From JBGSYJ01 sp041748075 (GTDB lineage Bacteria; Acidobacteriota; Thermoanaerobaculia; Gp7-AA8), in assembly GCA_041748075.1 (NCBI GenBank), contig JBGTDX010000154.1, forward strand, positions 1 to 14,108: a stretch of 14,108 nt of DNA, read 5' to 3'. The notes under the pieces were generated by a model, which saw nothing but the letters and a program-made list of their open reading frames with translations, did no database searches and was not told where the DNA came from. Shown here in pieces: positions 1 through 7,042 of this stretch (the stretch's first letter is position 1; each line of letters opens with the position of its first letter). The position numbers were made by a program, and so were the translations under genes.

Positions 1-2336
1 GCGCGATAGCCATGACTTTCATGGGGCAGCATCACGAGACGAGTGGTTTTTCCGAGGCCTTTCATCGCGTTGTAGAGACGTTCGCTCTGCATCGGAAACG
101 TTCCTGAGTTGTTGTCGGCATGTCCGTGAATCATCAGCAGCGGCTCGTTGATCTTGTGTGCGTTCATGAACGGCGACATCGCGAAGTACACTTCCGGCGC
201 CTCCCAGTAGGTTCTCTCCTCTGACTGAAAGCCGAACGGTGTGAGTGAACGGTTGTACGCTCCACTGCGTGCGATTCCGGCACGAAAGAGATCGGAGTGC
301 GCGAGAAGGTTACCGGTCATGAACGCTCCGTACGAATGTCCGCCAACCGCCACTCTGTCCGGGTCAACCACGCCGCGGCGCACGCCTTCATCGATGACCG
401 CCTTTGCACCCATGACGAGCTGCTCGACGAACGAGTCGTTGGGTTCGATGTCCCCCTCGCCAATGACCGGCATGGCTGCGTCGTCGAGGATCGCGTAGCC
501 ACGCGTGACCCATGGCACGGCGCCCCAGTAGCTCACGCGCTTGAACCGGTGAGGAGAGTCCTGGACCTGGCTTGCGGCATCAGCGCTCTTGAACTCGTTC
601 GGATATGCCCAGACGAGCGCGGGAAGCGGTCCGTCTTTCTTCGGCTCATATCCGGCAGGGAGATACAGCGTCGCGCTCAACATCACGCCGTCCGCACGTG
701 GATAGCTGATCAGCTCTTTCTTTACTCCCTTGAGCTCCGGATAGGGGTGAGGAAAGCTGGTGAGCGCGCGGGCGCGTCCCCGGCGGAGATCGCGCGCGAA
801 GTAGTTCGGCGGCTCATCCGCCGACTCCCGCAGGGTCAGCACCTGCCGGCGCGCGGCGTCGAGGAACCCGAGCGGTCGCTCGTAGTGAGGTGCGCTCGAA
901 CGGAACAATTCGCTCGTGGTGGCCTTCTGCCAGTCATAGCGCCGCAGGAATGGACGATCACCTTCCGCTGAGCCTCCCTCACCTGTGAGATAGAAGTCGT
1001 TGTCTGCCTCGAGCACCAGCGTGTCCCGTCCGAACCGGTTGGCGGCGGTGAGGGGAGATCCCGGGTCGTTGTAGCGATCCTCGAACGAGTAATCGAAGAC
1101 GGTTTTCATTCCAGTGCCGGGTCTGGACGGGTCGACAGCGTAGAGGCGAGCTTTCCGGTTTGTCCACCATCCTTCGGACACCAGCGCGAGATCGTCATCT
1201 CCCCAGTAGACGGAATTGAAGCGGAGAGGAAGAGTCGCAAGAGTCTTCGGAGGTCCATCGAAAGGCTCGGAGAGCGAAAAGAGGCGATCCCGCCACTCGG
1301 CCTCTTTTCGCGCGTCGCCACCGTCGAGCGCTTCGACCCACAACAGCGTCGCCGGCTGATCGGCACGCCACTCGAATGAGCGGCGATCCGTCGGCACCGA
1401 CCCGAATCCGAGCGGAATCTCCTCCTGAAGGGGATTCTCGGCGATCACCTTGATCGATCTGCCAGTGCGATCGACGATTTCGACTTTGCGCGGAAACCGA
1501 AATTGAGGAACCAGGTACGAGTAGGGCCGTTGCAGATGCTGGAGAAGAATGAAGCGCCCATCGGGAGATGGCTCAAAGCCGGCGATGACCGAAGATGCAC
1601 CGATCTCGGTGGTCGATCCGTCGAGAGTAATCGTTGCGAGCCTCGAGGTAGCGTAATGATCGAACAGTCGTTCGTCATGGGGGTTCTGCAGCAGATCCTG
1701 ATACGTCCGGGCAGGCGCGGTTCTGCCGATGTTCTCCTGAATGACCGGCCCGGCGGGCACACCGCTATCCTCTGGAGCTTCGCCGTGGTCTGCGGGAACG
1801 AGCCGGGCGATGAGAGTATTTGCATCGAGCCAGTAGAACGCGCGTCCGCTCAACGCCTGGTTGACCGCACGAGTGGACAGCCGGCGGGCCGAAGCGTCTG
1901 TCTTCGAAAGGAGCCAGAGCTCGACGGCTGTTGCGGTGTCGATCGTGAAGGCGACGTGCCGGCTGTCGGGAGACCACGACGCATTTCGGATGCGAGGAGC
2001 CGACGGGAGACCAGACACGGCGCGCTCACGGGTCGAAGCGACATCGACTAGCCGGAGGCCGTTGAAACTGGCCGAACGGCTGGGCCCACTCGTCCGCGGG
2101 TTGATACGCAGTCCGGCAAGGCGGAGCTCGGGCTCGGCAAGCTCGGAGATGGGGGGCAGGCTCGGCCGGTCCATCAGCAGCAGCGTCGACTCGTCAGGGC
2201 TGATGCTGACGGCGGGCGTGAGCGCCGCGTCGACGAGTTGTGCGAGAACTTTGGGTGGGCGCTGATACTCCTGCGCCGCGACCCCGAGCGTTGAGATGAG
2301 AATTCCGACTGCGATCGAGCTGAATTGTCTGACCAT
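1..2336 (-). CDS. Secreted S9 family serine peptidase, glutamyl-endopeptidase-like (C-terminus cut off)
   Basis: Partial gene: 778 codons are visible and the last few residues lie beyond the window edge. The N-terminus (MVRQFSSIAVGILISTLGVA, then AQEY) is a signal peptide, so the product is exported. Residues of about 40-520 are WD/beta-propeller-like (for example DSRHVAFTID, SPDGRFILLQHLQRP). The C-terminal third is an alpha/beta hydrolase. The triad is complete: Ser668 in GGHSYGAFM, Asp741 in HGHADNNSGT and His775 in PHESHGY. The stretch LPALVWAYPNEFKSADAASQ and the ESHGY ending resemble the glutamyl endopeptidase branch (S9D, related to the plant chloroplast enzyme) more than classical prolyl oligopeptidase or DPP-IV. 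The ATG at 2336 is chosen because GGAGG (2346-2342) sits 5 nt upstream and it starts the signal peptide. It probably degrades peptides outside the cytoplasm; Glu specificity is inferred from family only. It is divergent from the tetrapyrrole cluster. Confidence 0.93.
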   Translation of the reverse strand, partial: MVRQFSSIAVGILISTLGVAAQEYQRPPKVLAQLVDAALTPAVSISPDESTLLLMDRPSLPPISELAEPELRLAGLRINPRTSGPSRSASFNGLRLVDVASTRERAVSGLPSAPRIRNASWSPDSRHVAFTIDTATAVELWLLSKTDASARRLSTRAVNQALSGRAFYWLDANTLIARLVPADHGEAPEDSGVPAGPVIQENIGRTAPARTYQDLLQNPHDERLFDHYATSRLATITLDGSTTEIGASSVIAGFEPSPDGRFILLQHLQRPYSYLVPQFRFPRKVEIVDRTGRSIKVIAENPLQEEIPLGFGSVPTDRRSFEWRADQPATLLWVEALDGGDARKEAEWRDRLFSLSEPFDGPPKTLATLPLRFNSVYWGDDDLALVSEGWWTNRKARLYAVDPSRPGTGMKTVFDYSFEDRYNDPGSPLTAANRFGRDTLVLEADNDFYLTGEGGSAEGDRPFLRRYDWQKATTSELFRSSAPHYERPLGFLDAARRQVLTLRESADEPPNYFARDLRRGRARALTSFPHPYPELKGVKKELISYPRADGVMLSATLYLPAGYEPKKDGPLPALVWAYPNEFKSADAASQVQDSPHRFKRVSYWGAVPWVTRGYAILDDAAMPVIGEGDIEPNDSFVEQLVMGAKAVIDEGVRRGVVDPDRVAVGGHSYGAFMTGNLLAHSDLFRAGIARSGAYNRSLTPFGFQSEERTYWEAPEVYFAMSPFMNAHKINEPLLMIHGHADNNSGTFPMQSERLYNAMKGLGKTTRLVMLPHESHGYR

Positions 2337-2341
2337 TCGTG

Positions 2342-2346
2342 CCTCC
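2342..2346 (-). promoter_or_regulatory. Shine-Dalgarno of the S9 peptidase
   Basis: The minus strand reads GGAGG, 5 nt before the ATG at 2336-2334. It fixes the start of the S9 peptidase gene and supports the signal-peptide reading. Confidence 0.8.
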
Positions 2347-2403
2347 GGTGCCGAACTCTAGCAGGTCCGCCGATCTGCTCTCAATCTCCCGCGGCAGTTA
2401 TCT

Positions 2404-2416
2404 CACGATCCTCGTG
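2404..2416. repeat. Small inverted repeat in the divergent promoter region
   Basis: CACGA-TCC-TCGTG is a 5-bp-arm palindrome 28 nt from the Crp/Fnr-like site, on the S9 peptidase side. It could be a second operator or a chance match; arms this short are expected now and then in DNA of this composition. Confidence 0.25.
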
Positions 2417-2443
2417 TCGTAGCTTCACTACTCGGCTCCTGGT

Positions 2444-2459
2444 TGTGATGGTCATCACA
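2444..2459. promoter_or_regulatory. Crp/Fnr-family operator candidate
   Basis: TGTGATGGTCATCACA has two perfect 7-bp inverted arms (TGTGATG / CATCACA) around a 2-bp centre. It matches the classical CRP pattern TGTGA-N6-TCACA exactly and is related to the Fnr/Dnr pattern TTGAT-N4-ATCAA. It lies in the divergent gap between the S9 peptidase and the radical SAM/siroheme decarboxylase cluster, with its centre 76 nt before the cluster's start codon. A weak -10-like TATCCC at 2480-2485 would put transcription start near 2492, about 41 nt from the palindrome centre, which is the class II activator spacing. Which regulator binds (Crp, Fnr or Dnr-like) cannot be told from here. The palindrome is seen directly; the activator role is inferred. 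Confidence 0.65.
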
Positions 2460-2516
2460 TCGCTCTGTCCGCGCGGTCATATCCCGATGTTCAGGCACAT
2501 CCCATGATGCGGCTAC

Positions 2517-2521
2517 GGAGG
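2517..2521 (+). promoter_or_regulatory. Shine-Dalgarno that decides the AhbC-like start
   Basis: GGAGG lies 6 nt before the ATG at 2528. The frame is open upstream to ATG codons at 2504 and 2507, but these lack a ribosome-binding site and would place the GGAGG inside the gene. The protein from 2528 begins MISVTKL, the N-terminus expected of the NirJ1/AhbC family. Confidence 0.8.
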
Positions 2522-2527
2522 ATCGGA

Positions 2528-3715
2528 ATGATCAGCGTGACAAAACTCATGGGTGGAGGCTCTTACGCCGGTGACCGTCTGCGCTACGACGCACATGCGG
2601 CAGCGCAGAAGGCCGGCACCCGGCCCGGTGCAGGTCCGGTGGTTGTCTGGAATGCAACCAAAACGTGCAACCTCGAGTGTGCGCACTGCTACGCGGATGC
2701 GGAAGTGCGCCGCTTTTCCGGCGAGCTGACGACGTCGGAAGCCGCTGCCATGATCGAGGATCTGGCGCGGATGAACGTCCCGGCGCTCCTGATCTCCGGC
2801 GGAGAGCCGCTCGTCCGTCCCGACGTCTTCGAGCTTGCCGAACACGCGATTTCCCTCGGAGTGCGCGTGACATTCTCTACGAACGGCACGCTGATCGACG
2901 AGAAGAAGGCCGCGCGCATTGCCAAGATCGGCGTCGTCTATGTAGGAATCAGCATCGACGGCGCCGAAGAACGTCATGATCGCTTTCGCGGAAAGCCAGG
3001 AGCGTACAAGGATGCCGTGCGCGGTATCCGCAACTGTCGCGACGCGGGCATCCGGGTCGGCGTCCGTTTCACCGCCACGAGCGACAACGTCGGTGAGATC
3101 GACGATGTCTTGCAGCTCGTCGAGAACGAGGGTGTGGGCAGGTTCTGTCTGTATCACCTCGTTTATTCGGGCCGCGGCTCCTATCTTTCGGGTATCGACC
3201 TCGACGTGGCCGGCAAACGGACTCTGATGCGCAAGCTGATGGAGCGCGTCGATGGCTGGAATCGCGAAGAGAAGCAGATCGAAGTAATGACCGTCGACAA
3301 TCATGCCGACGCTCCCTTCATTTACCTGTCTCTCAAAGAACGTGATGATGACAGCCGTGCCGAGCACGCGATGTCGCTGATCCGGAACAACGGCGGAAAC
3401 CGATCGGGGATGGCGATCGCCGCGATCGACAGCTTCGGAAACGTCCATCCGGATCAGTTCACGCCGAATCACGTAGTCGGCTCGATCCGCCACCGGCCGT
3501 TCTCCGAGATCTGGAACGACTCAGCAGTTGAATTGCTGGGGAAACTTCGGGATCGCAAACCGCTCCTCAAGGGTCGATGCGCGACGTGCCGTTGGCTGCC
3601 CGCCTGCAACGGCAACTTCCGTGCGCGAGCCGAAGCCGCGACGGGTGATTACTGGGAATCGGATCCGGGATGCTATCTGCTTCCAAGCGAGATTGCAGCG
3701 GAGGTGGTGCAATGA
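2528..3715 (+). CDS. ahbC: AhbC/NirJ1-type radical SAM enzyme (12,18-didecarboxysiroheme deacetylase-like)
   Basis: 395 aa from the ATG at 2528. A radical SAM cluster motif (Cys47-x3-Cys51-x2-Cys54 in TCNLECAHCY) follows the strand GPVVVWN, and GGEP is at 91-94. A C-terminal SPASM-type set, Cys351-x2-Cys354-x5-Cys360 and Cys382 (RCATCRWLPACNGNFRARAE ... PGCYL), should hold an auxiliary 4Fe-4S cluster. The MISVTKL N-terminus, HPDQF and KPLLKGRC blocks match what I know of the NirJ1/AhbC family. In the siroheme-dependent heme route AhbC removes the C2 and C7 acetate chains of 12,18-didecarboxysiroheme, giving Fe-coproporphyrin III. The close relative NirJ acts in heme d1 synthesis, so nirJ is the main alternative. 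The stop overlaps the next start (ATGA), so translation is probably coupled to the Lrp-type decarboxylase gene, the partner expected in either pathway. First gene of its cluster, behind a Crp/Fnr-like site. Confidence 0.8.
   Translation: MISVTKLMGGGSYAGDRLRYDAHAAAQKAGTRPGAGPVVVWNATKTCNLECAHCYADAEVRRFSGELTTSEAAAMIEDLARMNVPALLISGGEPLVRPDVFELAEHAISLGVRVTFSTNGTLIDEKKAARIAKIGVVYVGISIDGAEERHDRFRGKPGAYKDAVRGIRNCRDAGIRVGVRFTATSDNVGEIDDVLQLVENEGVGRFCLYHLVYSGRGSYLSGIDLDVAGKRTLMRKLMERVDGWNREEKQIEVMTVDNHADAPFIYLSLKERDDDSRAEHAMSLIRNNGGNRSGMAIAAIDSFGNVHPDQFTPNHVVGSIRHRPFSEIWNDSAVELLGKLRDRKPLLKGRCATCRWLPACNGNFRARAEAATGDYWESDPGCYLLPSEIAAEVVQ
3700..3704 (+). promoter_or_regulatory. Shine-Dalgarno of the fused decarboxylase
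   Basis: GGAGG inside the end of the AhbC-like gene, 7 nt before the ATG at 3712. It decides this start over the open frame that continues upstream to about 3670. Confidence 0.75.
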
Positions 3716-4824
3716 CCGTCATGACCCAGTCGCCGGTTTCCGTATCACCGCATGACCCAATCAATCGATCCATTCTCGAGATCTCCGAGGACAGGATCCG
3801 CGGCTTCGTGCGCGATCCGATCGGGGAGATTGCCCGCCGTTCGGGTTTCGATTCCGCGCTCGTCGTCGAACGCGTGCGTGCGATGCTCGAAGCCGGAACG
3901 ATCCGCCGCGTGCGCCAGACCCTGCTTGCGACGAACCTCGCACAGGGCGCCCTGGTCGCCTGGAAAATCGACGATTCTCTCGTTGACGCGGCGTTTCAGT
4001 TCATCGTCGTGAACGATCCGTTCTCCGGACACGTCGTCATCCGGAACAGCGAAACCGGCCCGTCAGGATGGAGCCTCTGGACGACGCTGAAAGTTTCCAC
4101 GGGCTTTTCCGTCGAATCGCACTGCGAATTTCTTCGAGGAAAGATCGGAGCAGAGAAATTTCGGATCATGCCTGCACTCCGGGCATTCGTCCTCGGTGTG
4201 GGTCACATGCGACGAAAGAATATGAGCGAGGGTGAAATGTCGCCCACACGAGCCGAAGCGATGACCCCCGCCATCGTGGAGCTTTCTGAGGAGGACTGGT
4301 GGGTCCTTCTTGCGCTCAAGCGCGACGTCGAAGTTCAGGAGCTGGATAGCGAGCTCTGGGAACGCCGTGCACGAAAGGCCGGGATCGAGCCTGAGACATT
4401 CTTCGAGATCGCCGAAGATCTCGATCGCCGTGGGGTAATCGGACGCTTCTCCACGTTCCTCGAACATTCGAAGCCGGTCGCGGGGCAGGAGCGTCTCGCC
4501 AGTTTCAACGGCCTGTTTCACTGGGCGGTGCCGCCGGGCAGAGAAATCGAAGCGGGCCGCGAGATCGGCCGTTTCGCGATCCTCACACACTGCTACTGGC
4601 GTGACGCGGGGCCCGAGCTCAACGACGTGAACATCATGGCGGTCGCGCACGGCGAGACGAAGGAACAGGTTCTCGCACACAAGGCGGCCATCGACGCGCA
4701 TCTGGTCGACACCGGGATCGGCTTCAGCTACACGAACGTCTACTGGGGCGGCCGCGCGGAGATCAGGCCCTCGGAGATCTCTCCAGCTGCCTACAGCGAG
4801 TGGTCGCGGAAAGTGGGGCTGTGA
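3712..4824 (+). CDS. Fused two-domain siroheme decarboxylase (AhbA/AhbB or NirDL type, Lrp/AsnC fold)
   Basis: 370 aa with two tandem Lrp/AsnC-like units. Unit 1 has a winged helix at about 15-70 (DPIGEIARRSG, IRRVRQ) and a sensor-like fold at about 75-165. Unit 2 has a winged helix at about 190-245 (GVIGRFS) and a fold at about 262-350. Unit 2 keeps the decarboxylase pattern: His252, NGLFHWAV (266-273), THCYWR (292-297) and an AHG (312-314) after NDVNIMA. Unit 1 has GHVVIRN where THCY-R would be expected. In the known enzymes two separate Lrp-like chains decarboxylate the C12 and C18 acetates of siroheme; here one chain carries both. Despite the helix-turn-helix fold, family and context argue for an enzyme, not a regulator. 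Start: ATG 3712 overlaps the upstream stop (ATGA) and has GGAGG at 3700-3704. Its own stop shares one base with the next ATG (TGATG). Confidence 0.78.
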   Translation: MTVMTQSPVSVSPHDPINRSILEISEDRIRGFVRDPIGEIARRSGFDSALVVERVRAMLEAGTIRRVRQTLLATNLAQGALVAWKIDDSLVDAAFQFIVVNDPFSGHVVIRNSETGPSGWSLWTTLKVSTGFSVESHCEFLRGKIGAEKFRIMPALRAFVLGVGHMRRKNMSEGEMSPTRAEAMTPAIVELSEEDWWVLLALKRDVEVQELDSELWERRARKAGIEPETFFEIAEDLDRRGVIGRFSTFLEHSKPVAGQERLASFNGLFHWAVPPGREIEAGREIGRFAILTHCYWRDAGPELNDVNIMAVAHGETKEQVLAHKAAIDAHLVDTGIGFSYTNVYWGGRAEIRPSEISPAAYSEWSRKVGL

Positions 4825-5966
4825 TGGGCGCCGTGAACTTCGACGTCAGCCCGTTCGTCGTCATCTGGGAGAACACCCGCGCCTGCGATCTCGCCTGTGT
4901 CCACTGCCGGGCAGCCGCTCAGCCCCGCAGGAGCCAGTTCGAGCTGACGACCGAGGAGGGATTCCGTCTGATCGACGAAATAGCGGTCATGCAGCCGAAG
5001 GTGTTCGTCATCACTGGGGGAGATCCGCTCAAGCGCGACGACACCTATCTGATGATTCAGCATGCGAGGATGCGTGGGCTCGAGCCCTCGCTCACGCCGA
5101 GTGCCACGCCTCTGCTGAACGATGACGCCGTCTCGAAAATGAAAGCGCACGGTCTTGGCAGAATTGCAGTCAGCCTAGACGGTGCGACGGCCGAATCCCA
5201 CGACGGTTTCCGCAGAGTTCCTGGCTCGTTCGATATCACCATCAACGCCATCCGGGCGGCGGTGCGGGAGGGGATCCCCGTGCAGGTGAATACCACCGTG
5301 ACCCGTCGCACGATCGACGAGCTTCCGAAGATCGTCGAGCTGCTCGACGAACTGGGAATCGTCATGTGGAGTGTCTTTTTCGTCGTGCCCACCGGACGGG
5401 CGAAGATCACTGACCTGGTAACCGCGGACGAGGTAGAGGAGCTGTTCGGCTTCCTGTATGAGACGAGCAGGCGCGTACCCTTCGCCATCCGGACGACGGA
5501 AGCGATGCACTATCGCCGCTACATGCTGCAACGAATGCTCGCGGAGAAGGGGCAGACCGTCGCCTCGCTGCGCGACCCGGCCACGGGATTGATTGATCCC
5601 TCGACGCTCTTTCTGCAGAACGGACCGCGAGCCATGCCGCTGGGAGTTCAAATGAATGCAGTCTCGCGCGCTCCTCGCGGTGTGAACGAAGCAAAAGGAC
5701 TGGTATTCATTTCTCATATCGGGGATGTCTTTCCCAGCGGGTTTCTCGCCCTGAAGGCAGGAAATGTAAAGAAGGAACCGCTTGCGGAGATCTATCGTTC
5801 GAGCCCGCTGTTCGTGGGGTTACGCGACAACCGCAACCTGAACGGAAAGTGCGGATGCTGCGAGTTCCGCGACCTCTGCGGAGGCTCGCGTGCCCGGGCA
5901 TGGTCGATGACGGGGGACATGTTCGGCGCGGATCCTCTCTGCTCCTATCAGCCGGGCGTTGCATAG
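4824..5966 (+). CDS. Radical SAM/SPASM protein, AhbD/NirJ-like (possible heme-forming decarboxylase)
   Basis: 380 aa. Cluster motif Cys21-x3-Cys25-x2-Cys28 (ACDLACVHC) follows PFVVIWEN. GGDP (65-68) replaces the usual GGEP. VSLDGATAESHDGFR continues the radical SAM barrel. The C-terminal SPASM-type set is Cys343-x2-Cys346-x5-Cys352 plus Cys373, with one extra Cys345 (KCGCCEFRDLCGG ... DPLCSY). Such proteins are related to AhbD, which turns the C3 and C8 propionates of Fe-coproporphyrin III into vinyl groups to make heme b, and to NirJ. The sequence also resembles what I recall of the uncharacterised radical SAM family TIGR04053, so the reaction is uncertain. Placement directly behind a siroheme decarboxylase and an AhbC-like enzyme supports a tetrapyrrole substrate. 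ATG 4824 overlaps the upstream TGA; a GTG at 4800 in the same frame is less likely. Confidence 0.75.
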   Translation: MGAVNFDVSPFVVIWENTRACDLACVHCRAAAQPRRSQFELTTEEGFRLIDEIAVMQPKVFVITGGDPLKRDDTYLMIQHARMRGLEPSLTPSATPLLNDDAVSKMKAHGLGRIAVSLDGATAESHDGFRRVPGSFDITINAIRAAVREGIPVQVNTTVTRRTIDELPKIVELLDELGIVMWSVFFVVPTGRAKITDLVTADEVEELFGFLYETSRRVPFAIRTTEAMHYRRYMLQRMLAEKGQTVASLRDPATGLIDPSTLFLQNGPRAMPLGVQMNAVSRAPRGVNEAKGLVFISHIGDVFPSGFLALKAGNVKKEPLAEIYRSSPLFVGLRDNRNLNGKCGCCEFRDLCGGSRARAWSMTGDMFGADPLCSYQPGVA

Positions 5967-6052
5967 GAGCCGGCCCGGCACACGCGAGTACAGGTGTCGA
6001 GGATTTGTCGCACGTGGATTAAGTGATCCGCGCAAGCCGTTGCGATTCGAGA
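5967..6052 (+). other. Short gap between the radical SAM cluster and the DUF983 gene
   Basis: 86 nt with no convincing terminator or promoter. A GGAT-TAAGTG-ATCC quasi-palindrome (6017-6030) is too weak to call an operator. The lack of a terminator leaves room for read-through from the tetrapyrrole cluster into the next two genes. Confidence 0.4.
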
Positions 6053-6502
6053 ATGCCGGATAAAGCTGAGAATGGATCTGCGCGGCCACGACCTCTGACG
6101 ACGCTCTATCGAGGGATGCGCGGGCTCTGTCCGCGTTGTGGAGAGGGAGCTCTGTTCCGCCGCGGGCTCGAGGCGTGGGAGCGCTGTTCCTCGTGCAGCC
6201 TTCGCTACCAGCGCAATCAGGGCGACATCTGGATGTTCGTCATCCTGATGAACCGAATTCCAGTCGCCATTGGAGTCGCCACCGTCTTCTTCGGATTCCG
6301 AGCGGCGAGCCTCGAAACTTCGATTCTCTTTTTCGTATCGCTTGCCGGCCCGCTGATCGCCACCGTCCGCCACAGGCAGGGCATCGCGCTCGCACTCGAT
6401 TACCTCTCGCGCGTGTACCTGCCGGACTTGTCTGACGAGATTCACAGGGCGCGTGCGCTCGAGAGCATCGAGGCCATCCGCCGTTCGCGAATGGCCGCCT
6501 GA
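6053..6502 (+). CDS. DUF983 family zinc-ribbon membrane protein
   Basis: 149 aa. An N-terminal zinc ribbon, Cys26-x2-Cys29 (GLCPRCGEGALF) and Cys45-x2-Cys48 (CSSCSLRY), is followed by two hydrophobic segments at about 57-82 (WMFVILMNRIPVAIGVATVF) and 85-108 (ILFFVSLAGPLIA). This is the DUF983 layout: LxRGLxxxCPRCG, a second Cys pair, then a two-helix membrane hairpin. The function is unknown; in several proteobacteria such genes lie near cytochrome oxidase assembly genes, but nothing here shows that role. The start is uncertain: ATG 6053 keeps the residues before the ribbon, a GTG at 6023 would add 10 residues, and ATG 6116 would begin just before the first Cys pair. None has a strong ribosome-binding site. 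It is 12 nt from the next gene, so the two are probably co-transcribed. Confidence 0.8.
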   Translation: MPDKAENGSARPRPLTTLYRGMRGLCPRCGEGALFRRGLEAWERCSSCSLRYQRNQGDIWMFVILMNRIPVAIGVATVFFGFRAASLETSILFFVSLAGPLIATVRHRQGIALALDYLSRVYLPDLSDEIHRARALESIEAIRRSRMAA

Positions 6503-6514
6503 CGGGCGGCTCCT

Positions 6515-6946
6515 ATGGCTGCTTCCTCCAATCCCAGCGAGCTCGTGCTTCTGTATGACGGCGTTTGCGGCCTCTGCAACCGCCTCACGCGATTCATTCT
6601 CCCGCGCGATCCCGGTGGGATCTTCCGGTACGCCTCACTCCAGAGCGATTACGCCGGAAATGTGCTCGAACGTCATCATCGTCGGACCGATGATCTCGAT
6701 ACGGTGTATCTGCTGATCCGGGATGGCGATTCCGAACGGCTCCTCAGCCGTTCCGACGCCGCGCTCTTCGTCCTTGGTAAACTCACCTGGCCATGGAAGG
6801 CTGCGGCGATCCTGAGCCTGCTTCCACGCTTCATCCGCAACGCGGTTTACGATCTCATCGCCAGACACCGCTACCGCGTGTTCGGAAAGCACGAGACCTG
6901 CCCGATTCCGGAGCCGAAATGGCAGGAGCGGTTCATCGACATCTGA
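6515..6946 (+). CDS. DCC family (DUF393) thiol-disulfide oxidoreductase-like protein
   Basis: 143 aa, the usual size for the family. The motif Asp15-Gly-x-Cys18-x2-Cys21 (YDGVCGLCNR) follows the first beta strand (LVLLYD), the thioredoxin-like DxxCxxC that names the DCC family. Further family marks are a FRYASLQSDYA segment, the DTVYLLI strand, SDAALFVLGKL and a basic C-terminal block (NAVYDLIARHRYRVFGK). There is no signal peptide, so it is probably cytoplasmic or membrane-associated. Redox activity is assumed from the Cys pair; the substrate is unknown. It lies 12 nt after the DUF983 gene and is the last gene on this strand before the hairpins at 7001-7061. Confidence 0.88.
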   Translation: MAASSNPSELVLLYDGVCGLCNRLTRFILPRDPGGIFRYASLQSDYAGNVLERHHRRTDDLDTVYLLIRDGDSERLLSRSDAALFVLGKLTWPWKAAAILSLLPRFIRNAVYDLIARHRYRVFGKHETCPIPEPKWQERFIDI

Positions 6947-7000
6947 GGATAACTTCGCAATTGATGGTGTGAGCACGAAAAAAAGATTGGGCGCTACGGT

Positions 7001-7037
7001 CCGGTGGCTGCGCTTCGCTTCGCTTGCCACCGGCTAC
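7001..7037 (-). repeat. REP-like hairpin with GTAG foot
   Basis: On the minus strand, GTAG (7037-7034) is followed directly by an 8-bp perfect stem, CCGGTGGC / GCCACCGG (7001-7008 with 7026-7033). The 17-nt loop includes three CGCTT units (7011-7025, plus strand). ACGGT (6996-7000) and ACCGT (7036-7040) can extend the stem past a 2-nt bulge. A GTAG foot plus GC-rich hairpin is the layout of REP elements moved by RAYT (TnpA-REP) transposases. It may also help end minus-strand transcription: T7 on that strand (6984-6978) lies 11-16 nt beyond the stem, too far for a standard intrinsic terminator. Confidence 0.5.
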
Positions 7038-7042
7038 CGTCT

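Noticed and set aside
297..971. A 224-codon plus-strand open frame
   Set aside because: It is opposite the hydrolase domain of the S9 peptidase, whose catalytic Ser, Asp and His are all in frame on the minus strand.
2504..2527. Earlier ATG codons for the AhbC-like gene
   Set aside because: The ATG at 2528 has GGAGG 6 nt upstream and gives the family-typical N-terminus; the earlier ATGs have no ribosome-binding site.
2513..3493. A 326-codon minus-strand open frame over the AhbC-like gene
   Set aside because: The plus strand carries the CxxxCxxC and SPASM motifs; the antisense product has no recognisable feature.
3712..4824. Reading the Lrp/AsnC-like protein as a transcription regulator
   Set aside because: Two tandem units, the THCYWR motif and coupling to radical SAM tetrapyrrole enzymes fit siroheme decarboxylase better. 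DNA binding cannot be fully excluded from sequence alone.
6017..6030. GGAT-TAAGTG-ATCC as a second Crp/Fnr-type operator
   Set aside because: Arms are only 4 bp and match neither TGTGA-N6-TCACA nor TTGAT-N4-ATCAA.
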